Shown one piece after another: positions 25,555 through 33,806 of a stretch of 64,000 nt of DNA. The stretch is taken from positions 104,246-168,245 of the forward strand of contig CALCJD010000146.1 in the NCBI GenBank assembly GCA_937960895.1. Direction: 5' to 3'. Numbering within the stretch: position 1 is the stretch's first letter; every line of letters starts with the position of its first letter. Below the pieces are notes generated by a model. The model saw only the letters and a program-made list of their open reading frames with translations, did not search any database and was not told where the DNA came from. Source of the stretch: an uncultured Spartobacteria bacterium (GTDB lineage Bacteria > Verrucomicrobiota > Verrucomicrobiia > Chthoniobacterales > Terrimicrobiaceae). Both the position numbers and the translations under genes were made by a program.

Positions 25555-26169
25555 CTATGCGAGCGCCTTTTGCAAGATGGCCCGGGCCCCGTCGGAATAG
25601 GTCAGTTTCATCGCCTCCGCCTGCGCTTGGGCCGACATCTTTTTCCAGGTCTTCCGGAGAATGGAGACCATCTTGTCGGGATCGGTTTTGCGGATGAGAT
25701 CGTCGAGTTGGAATTCCAGGGTGACCAGGCAAAGAGCATCCTCCAGCACCTGACACTCGGGATCGCGGCCGAGATTCTTTTTGCGGATGAGATCCTGCAC
25801 CTCGGAAATCATCTCGTCGGAATATCCCGCCTCACGCAAAATCTCCCCGGCCTTGCGGGCGTGCAGTTCCTTCAGTTCCGCGCGCCAGCGGAGGTAGCCG
25901 GCGCGGGTCATTTCGTAGGAGGACCGCGGAATCTCCCAGCGGCAGAGGTGCTGACTGCGCGCCGCCAGCAGAAGCCGCTCCGAGGCGTCCGGCGCAAGGC
26001 GCTTGACCCAGTTGGTCAATCGCTCCGCATACAACAGCTCCCGCGGCCAAGACTCCCCCCCGGCCTCCTCCCGGTTGGGATCGCGGCGATTGGCCTCGTC
26101 GAACCGCCGGATTGCCTCGGCGAAAGCTGCGGAAAATTTCTCCGTTTCCATGTCCGCATCATGCGGCAT
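25555..26169 (-). CDS. DUF4202 protein of the sulfur operon
   Basis: 204 aa from ATG 26169; a start at ATG 26151 (METEKF) fits the family equally well. RELLYAERLTNWVKRL and CRWEIPRSSYEMTRAGYLRWR are the DUF4202 signature. In other bacteria this family is often encoded beside sulfate-assimilation genes; its biochemical role is unknown. Here it closes an operon with a YeeE transporter, a sulfurtransferase and YezD, which supports a sulfur role. Confidence 0.8.
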   Translation of the reverse strand: MPHDADMETEKFSAAFAEAIRRFDEANRRDPNREEAGGESWPRELLYAERLTNWVKRLAPDASERLLLAARSQHLCRWEIPRSSYEMTRAGYLRWRAELKELHARKAGEILREAGYSDEMISEVQDLIRKKNLGRDPECQVLEDALCLVTLEFQLDDLIRKTDPDKMVSILRKTWKKMSAQAQAEAMKLTYSDGARAILQKALA

Positions 26170-26193
26170 CCCCCGCCTGCGGGCAAGGCGCGG

Positions 26194-27396
26194 TCACGGA
26201 ACCAATTTCCGGCGGATCGGCAATCCGACGAGCAATCCGCCCAACAGTGCCGGAAGAAACACCCAGCCGCTCAGCGCGGAGGCGTGGATTCCGGAGAGCA
26301 GCGTCCCCACCGTGCAGCCGAACGACCACATGGCCCCCACCCCCAGCAGCACCCCGCCGCCAAGCGCCCCCACCAACTCGCCGGCCCGTGGCCAGCGGGG
26401 CGAGAAGTCGCCGGAGATCAGGGCCGCGGCCAGCGACAGCAGAACCAGCGCGAGTACAAACAACACCCCGCGCGATAAAAATCCCTCCGCCTGCCGCTGC
26501 GAACATCCCCGGATCACGTCCAGTCCCTCCAGACGTTCCGGCAGGAGGCCAAAGGCATCGCCCAGATGACGGGACAGGCGGAAAAACTCCGAGGTCACCC
26601 CCAGCGGTTCCAGACGCAGGATCATGGCGACGGAAATCAACCCCACCGCCAATCCCCCCACCCAGGCCGGCCAGCGGTTCACAAAAACCGCCCGTCCGAG
26701 ATCCCGCAGCGACCGCGGGGACGAGGACTCCGCCGGTTCACCCGGACGGGAAGATTTCCAGACCAGAAAGGCCGCCAGGCCCAGCACCAAAAGCTGCGCC
26801 ACCAGCGCGAGGGCAAAACCGCCGTGGGCCGGCAGCCACACCGCCCGGCGTCCGCTCACCCAGGCCAGATAAATCGGATTCCAAGCCAGAAAGCCGAGCA
26901 CAAAACCCGGAATCAATCCCAGCAAAGCAAACACGCAGACCACCGCCCCCTCGCCCAGCCGGTAAAGATGGGCGCTGATGCAGGATCCGCTCACCGCCAT
27001 GCCCAGCCCGAAAAGAAATCCCCCCGCCAGCAGGTTCCAACCCACCGGCGAGATGTGGGCCTTCGGAGGCAGGTGCCCGGCGGACGGATCCACGATCCAC
27101 GCCCCGGTCACCACATGATACCCCACCAGCCCCACCGCAAAGGCCAGGAGCAGCGCCAGCGCGCCGGCCGCGATCCGGTGCTCCAGGAAATCCCGCAGAT
27201 TGCAGAAAAAACAAAACCGCGACCGCTGGAGCACAAACCCAAAGGCGCCTCCCGCCACCCAGGCGAACGCGGCCTCGCGGCCAAAGGCTTCGGAGGCCGA
27301 CAGGAAATAGCCCACGGCGCCCCAGAGCAGAAAAAACAGAATGCCGAAAATTCTCGCCATCAAAAGCAGGCGCGGCACGGAGGCACTGCCCTCCAT
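26194..27396 (-). CDS. YeeE/YedE-family (TsuA-like) sulfur transporter
   Basis: 400 aa with about ten membrane segments. Conserved cysteines occur in RSRFCFFC (C62, C65), SGSCIS (C139) and SFGCTVG (C361), as in thiosulfate-importing YeeE/TsuA proteins, where cysteines relay the substrate. It is 24 nt upstream of DUF4202 and 27 nt downstream of a secreted sulfurtransferase. Thiosulfate or a related sulfur compound is the likely cargo. Confidence 0.8.
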   Translation of the reverse strand: MEGSASVPRLLLMARIFGILFFLLWGAVGYFLSASEAFGREAAFAWVAGGAFGFVLQRSRFCFFCNLRDFLEHRIAAGALALLLAFAVGLVGYHVVTGAWIVDPSAGHLPPKAHISPVGWNLLAGGFLFGLGMAVSGSCISAHLYRLGEGAVVCVFALLGLIPGFVLGFLAWNPIYLAWVSGRRAVWLPAHGGFALALVAQLLVLGLAAFLVWKSSRPGEPAESSSPRSLRDLGRAVFVNRWPAWVGGLAVGLISVAMILRLEPLGVTSEFFRLSRHLGDAFGLLPERLEGLDVIRGCSQRQAEGFLSRGVLFVLALVLLSLAAALISGDFSPRWPRAGELVGALGGGVLLGVGAMWSFGCTVGTLLSGIHASALSGWVFLPALLGGLLVGLPIRRKLVP

Positions 27397-27423
27397 GCCG
27401 CGCTGTTTCCCTCCCGAAAAGGG

Positions 27424-28347
27424 TTATTTCCCGGTCCAGACCGTGCCGCTGGGATTGTCAATCGGCACCCCCACGGCGTTGCCGTATTCGGTCCAGCTGC
27501 CGTCATACTGACGGGCGTTGTACCCCAGAAGTTCGTTCAGCACGAACCAGGTGTGGGCGGAGCGTTCACCGATGCGGCAGTACACCACCACGGGCTTCGA
27601 GCCATCCACGCCCTTCTCGGCGTAGATCTTCTTCAACTCCTCGGGGTTCTTGAAGGTTCCGTCGGCGTCATTCACCGCGGTCTTCCACGGCACGTTGACC
27701 GCCCCCGGCACATGACCCGCCCGCACGGCCAGTTCCTGCACCCCCGGCGGCGCAATGACCTTGCCGGAATATTCATCCGGGGAACGGATGTCGAGCAGCG
27801 CGGCGTTTTCCCTGCCTTCCGCAATCGAAACCACCTCGGGGAGCCGGGCCCGCAGATCCTTGCGCTCATTGGTCACCACGTACTTGGAGGGCTTCACCGC
27901 CGGCGTCGTGGTCTCAAACGGACGCTTCTCCAGCTCCCACTTCTTGCGTCCCCCGTCCACCAGACGGACGTCATCATGACCGTAAAGTTTGAACACCCAG
28001 GCGCCCCAGGCCGCAAACCAGTTGTTGTTGTCACCGTACAACACCACCGTCGTGTCCGGTGTGATGCCGAGCCGCGAAGCCAGCGCCTCGAACTGTTCCT
28101 TGGAAATGATGTCGCGGCGCGGGTTGTCCACCAGGTCGGTGTGCCATCTGACATTGACCGCGCCCGGAATGTGGCCCTGTTCATAAACCCCGGGCTCCAC
28201 ACTCACCTCGATGATCCGCACCTTGGGATCCGAGGCCTTTTCCGCCACCCACTCGGTGGAAACCAGCGGGGATTTTTGGGATGAGGTTTCGCCCTGCACA
28301 TTGACAATCGCCGCAAGGCCCAACAAGGGAATGAGAATTTTTTTCAT
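27424..28347 (-). CDS. Exported two-domain sulfurtransferase (rhodanese)
   Basis: 307 aa. A signal peptide occupies residues 1-19 (MKKILIPLLGLAAIVNVQG). Two rhodanese domains follow; the second has the active-site loop VYCRIGERSAHTW with C257. It moves sulfane sulfur from thiosulfate or mercaptopyruvate to acceptors, probably in the periplasm. It is placed ahead of the YeeE gene, so it may prepare or channel sulfur for import. Confidence 0.85.
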   Translation of the reverse strand: MKKILIPLLGLAAIVNVQGETSSQKSPLVSTEWVAEKASDPKVRIIEVSVEPGVYEQGHIPGAVNVRWHTDLVDNPRRDIISKEQFEALASRLGITPDTTVVLYGDNNNWFAAWGAWVFKLYGHDDVRLVDGGRKKWELEKRPFETTTPAVKPSKYVVTNERKDLRARLPEVVSIAEGRENAALLDIRSPDEYSGKVIAPPGVQELAVRAGHVPGAVNVPWKTAVNDADGTFKNPEELKKIYAEKGVDGSKPVVVYCRIGERSAHTWFVLNELLGYNARQYDGSWTEYGNAVGVPIDNPSGTVWTGK

Positions 28348-28437
28348 GGAATGAATCTCATCCGAAGGCTCCTGGATCGGAGGTCGCCCGCGGGAAAAAT
28401 GGAAGAGAGCCTCCGCGAATGCGGTCGGCAGCCAAAC

Positions 28438-28617
28438 TTAGCGGGGTTTGTCGAAGCGCACCTTCGTGCTGGTTTCCACCTGCACCACCCGCCCTTCGTG
28501 CACGGTGATCTCCACCGAACCGAACCGCAAGGCGGACACCTGGCGCTTGACCACCTCCAGCCATTCCTCGCTCTGAGCCGGAATGGTCGGCGCCCCGTTC
28601 AATGTTGTCCCGGCCAT
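28438..28617 (-). CDS. YezD-like (DUF2292) small protein
   Basis: 59 aa. After a short tail it reads W-L-E-V-V-K-R-Q-V, then RFGSVEITVHEG, then VVQVETSTKVRF. The GSV-x-I-x-VH-x-GRVVQ-(I/V)-E motif is that of YezD/DUF2292, a family that keeps turning up next to sulfur-assimilation genes. Its role is unknown. The ATG is 3 nt after the upstream small gene, and the sulfurtransferase follows 90 nt downstream. Confidence 0.75.
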   Translation of the reverse strand: MAGTTLNGAPTIPAQSEEWLEVVKRQVSALRFGSVEITVHEGRVVQVETSTKVRFDKPR

Positions 28618-28620
28618 GAC

Positions 28621-28809
28621 TCAGGAATTGCTCCGCTTGCGGCCGCTCACCCGCACCCAGCGCACCGCACGCCGCAGCGCCCGGGCATTCAGATTCTGCA
28701 GGACCTTGTGCTCCACCTTCGACCAGTTTCCAAAGTTCCCGGCGCCGGTCAGCCCGGCTTCCTCAAGAACCTCCTCCAGTTCATGCCGAAAAATTCGATT
28801 AAGCTTCAT
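28621..28809 (-). CDS. Small basic protein, first gene of the YezD-sulfurtransferase-YeeE operon
   Basis: 62 aa, basic (RHELEEVLEEAG in the first half, ALRRAVRWVRVSGRK at the end) and without a membrane segment. The family is not recognised. It is judged real because the ATG lies 7 nt after a promoter that overlaps a regulon operator (28812-28832), and because its stop is 3 nt from yezD. The clustering implies a role in sulfur metabolism. Confidence 0.55.
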   Translation of the reverse strand: MKLNRIFRHELEEVLEEAGLTGAGNFGNWSKVEHKVLQNLNARALRRAVRWVRVSGRKRSNS

Positions 28810-28811
28810 AT

Positions 28812-28845
28812 ACGACCATTTTGATCGTTATTAGAAATCCGTCAA
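28812..28845 (-). promoter_or_regulatory. Promoter and Rrf2-regulon operator of the YezD operon
   Basis: On the minus strand: TTGACG (28845-28840), a 17-nt spacer and AAAATG (28822-28817), 7 nt before the ATG. The operator ACGA-N9-TCGTTATT (+ strand 28812-28832) covers the -10 and most of the spacer. Yac G's promoter (48269) uses the same AAAATG -10. Confidence 0.6.
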
Positions 28846-28967
28846 TGTTTTTTTCGAAAAATTCCCCGTCTCCGCGGATTCCGCGCCGAACTCCCCGCCG
28901 GGAGGCAAACAAGGATTTGTGGGGCCTCAGATGGGCGCGTGTCCCGATTTCCCCTTCATCGGAACGA

Positions 28968-30128
28968 TTATCCCCTCCGCCGTACAAACTCCGCGATCCG
29001 GGCCGCGGCTTCCCGCAGGGTTTCCTCCCCGCGGGCGAAGTGAAAGCGGATGAACCGATGTTCCGATTCGCGGAAAAAGCTCGAGCCCGGCACGCCGGCG
29101 ACGCCGGCTTCGCGCACCAGGACCCCCGCCGCCTCGGTATCGTCGGAGAACCCCAGGGACGAGATATCCACCATCACATAGTAGGCTCCCTGCGGTTCAT
29201 GAAAGGGCAGCCCGCTTTGCCGCAGGCCTTCCAGAAACACGTCCCGTTTCGCCGCATAGAGATCACGCAGTCCGGTGTAGTAGGAATCCGGCAATTCGAG
29301 CCCCGCGACCGCCGCCTCCTGGAGAGGAGCGGCCGCACCCACCGTCAGAAAATCATGCACCTTGCGGGCCTGCGCAATCACCGGGGCCGCCGCCTGCACA
29401 TAACCCAGGCGCCAACCGGTGATGGAATAGGTTTTGGAAAGCGAGTTGCAGGTGATGGTCCGCTCAAAGGCGCCGGGCAGCGTGGCAAACGCAATGTGCC
29501 GGTGCGGTTCATAAACGATGTGTTCGTAAGGTTCGTCGGTGATGACAAACGCGTCGTGCCGCTCGGCGAGGTGAAGGATGGTCAGAAGTTCCTCCCGGGT
29601 GAACACCTTGCCGGACGGATTGGACGGATTGCACACCACGATGGCCCTGACTCCCTGCGCAAACGCCCGGGCCAGTTCGTCGGGATCGAAGGCAAAGTGC
29701 GGCGGACGCAGCGGAACGTAGATCGGCTCGGCGCCCGACAGGATGGCGTCGGCCGCATAGTTTTCGTAAAACGGCGAAAAGACGATCACCTTGTCCCCCG
29801 GATTGCAGGCCGTCATCATGGCCACCATCATCGCCTCCGTGCTGCCGCAGGTGACGACAAGATGCTGATCCGGATCGATGGGCAGTCCGGAGAAACGGGC
29901 GATCTTGCGGGCCAGGGCGGCGCGGAACCGCGGCGCGCCCCAGGTTACCGCATATTGGTGAAACGGCCCCCGCGTCGCGCGTTCGAGGGCGGCCAGCAGT
30001 TTCTCCGGCGGATCAAAGTCGGGAAAGCCCTGGGACAGGTTGATCGCCCCGTGGGCATTGGCCATCCGCGTCATGCCGCGAATGACGGACTCGGTGAATT
30101 TTTCCAGACGGGTGGAGGTGACTGGCAT
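28968..30128 (-). CDS. Class I/II aminotransferase (methionine / glutamine-K type)
   Basis: 386 aa. The PLP lysine is K232 in SLSKTYSITGWRLGY. NLSQGFPDFDPP near the start, NPSNPSGK and TDEPYEHIVYE are typical of the YbdL/kynurenine-glutamine-transaminase-K group, which works on methionine and aromatic amino acids. It lies 48 nt behind the last ABC-transporter gene in the same direction, so it may belong to the sulfur operon and handle methionine or its keto acid (inference). Confidence 0.8.
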   Translation of the reverse strand: MPVTSTRLEKFTESVIRGMTRMANAHGAINLSQGFPDFDPPEKLLAALERATRGPFHQYAVTWGAPRFRAALARKIARFSGLPIDPDQHLVVTCGSTEAMMVAMMTACNPGDKVIVFSPFYENYAADAILSGAEPIYVPLRPPHFAFDPDELARAFAQGVRAIVVCNPSNPSGKVFTREELLTILHLAERHDAFVITDEPYEHIVYEPHRHIAFATLPGAFERTITCNSLSKTYSITGWRLGYVQAAAPVIAQARKVHDFLTVGAAAPLQEAAVAGLELPDSYYTGLRDLYAAKRDVFLEGLRQSGLPFHEPQGAYYVMVDISSLGFSDDTEAAGVLVREAGVAGVPGSSFFRESEHRFIRFHFARGEETLREAAARIAEFVRRRG

Positions 30129-30176
30129 CCCTTAACCAGGACGTGCCGGAACGGTTCTGTCGAGACCGAATGAGGT

Positions 30177-31031
30177 TCACACCGCGGCATCGGCGTTTTC
30201 CGCCAGAAACACCTCGCGGTAAACCCGGGCCGCCTGAACCGGCTTGAAGTCCCGCCCCAACGCCCCCAGCGTTTCCTCCCGCACGAGCGCCAAGCAGTTT
30301 CGCTTCAGTTTCATGAACTCCGGCGAAACCAGCACGTCGACGCCGCGCGGACGCGGCAAATCGACATCGAAAAGCGCCTTCAACCGTCCCGGACGCCGTG
30401 TCAGCACCGCCACCCGCGATCCGAGATAAACGGCCTCATCCACATCATGCGTCACAAAAAGCACGGTCATGCGGTACTCCGCCCACACTTCGAGAAGGAG
30501 CTCCTGCATCATCAGGCGCGTCTGGGCGTCGAGGGCGCTGAAAGGTTCGTCCATGAGCATGACGCGCGGACGGTTCACCAACACCCGCGCGAGGCCCACG
30601 CGTTGCTGCATCCCTCCGGAAAGCTGGCCCGGATAATGGCGGGCAAACTCCGAGAGGCCGACCTTGTGAAGGATGTCGTCCACGGCCTGACGACGCTCCC
30701 CCTTCGGCACACCGCGGAACTTGAGTCCGAATTCCACGTTTTCACGCACCGTTTTCCATGGGAAAAGGGCCGGCTGCTGAAAGACCACCCCGCGGTCCGA
30801 ACCGGGGCCGCGCACCGGTTCACCATCCACCCGCAATTCCCCTGCCTGCGGCGGCTGGAAGCCGGCAATGGTGCTGATCAGGCTCGACTTGCCGCAGCCG
30901 GACGGTCCGAGAATCGACAGAAACTCGCCCGGCCGCAGGCTGAGGGAAAGATTCTGCAGGGCGGTGACGGCGTTCCGTCCGGTTCCGAACGTCAGATTGA
31001 CGTCCCGCAATTCAATGGCGCCGCGGCTCAT
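30177..31031 (-). CDS. ABC importer ATPase, nitrate/sulfonate/taurine type (second set)
   Basis: 284 aa. Walker A is GPSGCGKSS, the signature is LSGGMQQR, and Walker B is VMLMDEPF, with the H-loop FVTHDVDEA. It resembles SsuB/TauB. The ATG overlaps the permease stop (ATGA). It is the last transporter gene of the large operon and forms one importer with the permease at 31028. Confidence 0.9.
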   Translation of the reverse strand: MSRGAIELRDVNLTFGTGRNAVTALQNLSLSLRPGEFLSILGPSGCGKSSLISTIAGFQPPQAGELRVDGEPVRGPGSDRGVVFQQPALFPWKTVRENVEFGLKFRGVPKGERRQAVDDILHKVGLSEFARHYPGQLSGGMQQRVGLARVLVNRPRVMLMDEPFSALDAQTRLMMQELLLEVWAEYRMTVLFVTHDVDEAVYLGSRVAVLTRRPGRLKALFDVDLPRPRGVDVLVSPEFMKLKRNCLALVREETLGALGRDFKPVQAARVYREVFLAENADAAV

Positions 31032-31888
31032 CGGGAAGAAGTGTGGCGCAGCCACGGAGTGAGCCGGGAACCCAGCCAGCGCACCACGGCACTCGAAAGC
31101 ATGCCGAGAAGTCCGATGACCAGCATGCCGACGATGATGTCGGGATACTTTTGCATCGTGTAGGACTCCCAGGTGAAATAGCCGATCCCGAAGCGGCCCG
31201 AAATCATTTCCGCCGTCACCACCAGGAACCAGCACGTGCCCATGCCGATCACGAGTCCGGTCATGATCGACGGCAGCGCCCCCGGCAGCACCACTTCGCG
31301 AAAGATCGCCCAGGTGTTTGCGCCCAGCGTCTGCGCGGCATGCACCAGGCGCCGGTCGAGCGCCTCCACGCCATGGATCGTGCCGAGCAGGATGGGAAAC
31401 AGCGCGCCGAGGCAGCAGATGAAAATCATGCTCTGCTCCGCCGCCGGAAACATCAGTATGGCCAGCGGAATCCAGGCGACGCCCGGAATGGGACGCAGGA
31501 TCTCGAGCGGCGTGAGCAACACGTCCTCCATCAGACGCGAGCGTCCGATGATCAGGCCCAGCGGGATCGCGGTGAGCGCCGCCAGTCCGAATCCCACCAG
31601 CACCCGGCGCACACTGTCGAGCAGATGGCGCGGGGTTTTCGGGGACTCCAGAAACTCCACCGCCGCCTGCGCCACCTCGGTGGGCGCCGGCACATGGGCA
31701 AAGTTGATGATGAAATGCGTCCGCGTCGCGGAGGCAGCCTGCCAGAGACCGACAAAAACCGCCACGGAAAGCGCCCGCACCGCAAGACGCCGCAGGATGC
31801 CGAGGCCCCACCGCGCGCGGGATGGCAATTCCGGCGCGGCGGAGGCTTCGACTTCACCCAAAGCCAGGGTTCCCGCATTCATGTTCAC
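31028..31888 (-). CDS. ABC importer permease, SsuC/TauC type (second set)
   Basis: 286 aa with six membrane segments and the EAA-type loop HAAQTLGANTWAIFREVVLPGALPSI. RPIPGVAWIPLAIL is typical of nitrate/sulfonate permeases. Starts at ATG 31888 or 31882 are possible. The ATPase gene overlaps its stop. A rhodanese gene ends 43 nt upstream. Confidence 0.88.
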   Translation of the reverse strand: MNMNAGTLALGEVEASAAPELPSRARWGLGILRRLAVRALSVAVFVGLWQAASATRTHFIINFAHVPAPTEVAQAAVEFLESPKTPRHLLDSVRRVLVGFGLAALTAIPLGLIIGRSRLMEDVLLTPLEILRPIPGVAWIPLAILMFPAAEQSMIFICCLGALFPILLGTIHGVEALDRRLVHAAQTLGANTWAIFREVVLPGALPSIMTGLVIGMGTCWFLVVTAEMISGRFGIGYFTWESYTMQKYPDIIVGMLVIGLLGMLSSAVVRWLGSRLTPWLRHTSSR

Positions 31889-31931
31889 AGGGGACCGGAC
31901 GGGTCCGTTGAATAAGGATTTGTCATGTTGC

Positions 31932-32381
31932 CTAGTCTTCGATCAGTTGGCTTTCCCGGTGGGCGGGGAGCCCGGCTTCCAGCCAGGCGCGGAACCCGCC
32001 GGCGATTGATTTGATGTTGAAGTACCCCATGCGCTGGAGGTTCTCCGCCACCAGGGCGGACCGGTTCCCGCCGGCGCAATAGGTGATGATTTCCACGGAC
32101 GGATCGGGGGCCCGCTTTTCGATCTGCAGTTCGATCGTCCCCCGCGCCAGATGAATGGCGCGGGGAATGTGTCCGCGACGAAATTCCTCCCTTTCGCGAA
32201 CGTCGATGAGGACGGCGCCCTGGCGCGCGGCCTCAAACGCCTCCCCGGGCGAAATCTCGCGGATGTGCCGCCGGGCTTCCGCCGCCAGTTTGAGAAAGCG
32301 TTCCCCGGGCGCCGCGGCTCCGGGAAGCCTAATGAGTTTGAGCAAGGCTCCCACCATGGGCGAGTTTCCGGGCTTCGGCAT
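31932..32381 (-). CDS. Single-domain rhodanese
   Basis: 149 aa from ATG 32381, or 141 aa from ATG 32357; both overlap the end of the substrate-binding-protein gene (53 or 29 nt), implying coupling. The active-site loop is TYCAGGNRSALVA with the cysteine persulfide site. It is cytoplasmic. It could carry sulfane sulfur released from the imported compound. Confidence 0.82.
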   Translation of the reverse strand: MPKPGNSPMVGALLKLIRLPGAAAPGERFLKLAAEARRHIREISPGEAFEAARQGAVLIDVREREEFRRGHIPRAIHLARGTIELQIEKRAPDPSVEIITYCAGGNRSALVAENLQRMGYFNIKSIAGGFRAWLEAGLPAHRESQLIED

Positions 32382-33753
32382 AGGTCAGCAGGGTTCCCTC
32401 GTTGTCCTTCGCCCATTTTTCCGCGTGGTCCTTTTCCAGAAAGGCGGCGATGTCACCGTCGTTGCGGACAAACCACACCTTGTCGGCAAAGAGTTTCAGG
32501 CCGCTGTTGCGATCGTGCACAAAGGTGACCCGGACCTTCCGGCCCTCCTTCTCCAGTTGATCCAGTGCGGCAAGCGTCGACGGAATGTCCTTGTAAAGGC
32601 GCACGGTGTCCTCGCCCTCCACCCAGATCTGTCCGGCTCGGGTGACGTCCGTCACCTCCCCGCCGGTCACAAAGTCCTTCGCGGTGAACGGCACGGGGTC
32701 GTAGGACTTCAGACGCGCGTCGTAGTCGAGGCCCAGTTCGGCGGCCGCCTGACGGATGAAGCGGTCGTCGACCAGGTTTTCCACCCTGATCTCATTTGAC
32801 GTCTTCTTGAGGACCTTCAGGGTTTCGGCCGCTCCGGAAATCGCCGCCAGCACCTCCGGTTTGAAGGTGTAGTCGCGGGTCTGGATGCCGTGCGGTCCGT
32901 GGAAGGAATAAAAGACCTCCGCCTCGATGCCGGTCCATTTTTCATACTGCTCGGCCAGTTTCTCCGGCTGCTCGCGCAGCAGGCGATCCCCCTCCAGCGT
33001 GGCCTTCAGATAGGCCACCACGATTTCCGGATACTTTTCCGCGAAATCCGAACGCACCTGAATGCCGTGCGTGGTCGGCACGCCGGTGCTCCCGCCGTCC
33101 AGAATCTTCCGTGCAAAGCCGCGATACGGAAACAACTCGCCAAACGGCACGAAGTTCGCATGCGCGTCGACCTGACCGGACTTCAACGCCGATCCCCCCA
33201 CCTCCGGGGTCTGGGTGATGATGTTGACGTCCCTGTTCGGATCCCAGCCCTGATCCTGCACCGCCCGCAGCAGAAAGGCATGGGCGGTCGAGGCAAAGGG
33301 AACCGAAATGGTTTTGCCTTTCAAATCACGGATGTTTTGCACCGGCGATCCGGCGGGCACCAACAGGGCGTTGCCCGCGCCCTTCAGTCCGGACGAAAGT
33401 GAGGCAATGTAAATCGTCTTCACCCCCTGCTTTTGCGAGAGAAAGGCGTCATGCCCCACCACGGCCGGAAAATCCGCCATCGACACAATGTCCAGACGGT
33501 TGGCCAGGATTTCATTGTTGAGCTGCGCGCCGGTGGGAAGGTTCAACCAGACGATGTCATATTTGACATCCTTGTACTTCCCGTCCTTCGGAAGATATTT
33601 CTCCAGCAGCTTCAGTTCCCGCACGACGGGTCCGCCCGCCGCGCAGTTGATGGTGGTATCCTGCGTTCCGATGCCGATGCGAATGGTTTCCGCATGGGCG
33701 ATGCCATTAAAAGCGATTAAAACAGTCGTTATTTTAAACAGGAGTTTTTTCAT
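32329..33753 (-). CDS. Substrate-binding protein with NosL-like C-terminal extension
   Basis: 474 aa. Signal peptide about residues 1-21. Residues about 22-350 are an SsuA/NrtA-type binding domain (LKGKTISVPFASTAHAF; ALKSGQVDAHANF). The last ~110 residues (from about 365) read like the tail of NosL/copper-accessory domains (VTFVHDRNSGLKLFADKVWFV...GTLLTYAEARK). Ordinary SsuA proteins have about 320 residues. The ligand is presumably an organosulfur compound. It follows the first permease by 53 nt. Confidence 0.75.
   Translation of the reverse strand: MKKLLFKITTVLIAFNGIAHAETIRIGIGTQDTTINCAAGGPVVRELKLLEKYLPKDGKYKDVKYDIVWLNLPTGAQLNNEILANRLDIVSMADFPAVVGHDAFLSQKQGVKTIYIASLSSGLKGAGNALLVPAGSPVQNIRDLKGKTISVPFASTAHAFLLRAVQDQGWDPNRDVNIITQTPEVGGSALKSGQVDAHANFVPFGELFPYRGFARKILDGGSTGVPTTHGIQVRSDFAEKYPEIVVAYLKATLEGDRLLREQPEKLAEQYEKWTGIEAEVFYSFHGPHGIQTRDYTFKPEVLAAISGAAETLKVLKKTSNEIRVENLVDDRFIRQAAAELGLDYDARLKSYDPVPFTAKDFVTGGEVTDVTRAGQIWVEGEDTVRLYKDIPSTLAALDQLEKEGRKVRVTFVHDRNSGLKLFADKVWFVRNDGDIAAFLEKDHAEKWAKDNEGTLLTYAEARKLAHGGSLAQTH
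33713..33733. promoter_or_regulatory. Regulon-type dyad inside the signal-peptide codons
   Basis: GCGA-N9-TCGTTATT matches the best form of the regulon motif in its right arm, but lies 20-40 nt inside the binding-protein gene. It may be an intragenic operator with an internal promoter, or chance. Confidence 0.3.
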
Positions 33754-33806
33754 GGGTTGTCAGCATTAGGTTTCAGGGTATCTCCCGTTGCCAGGTGGAT
33801 GAAAAA

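Noticed and set aside
30128..30176. Regulon operator in front of the aminotransferase gene
   Set aside because: No CGA-N9-TCG match is present in the gap; the gene is more likely read through from the transporter genes or has an unrelated promoter.
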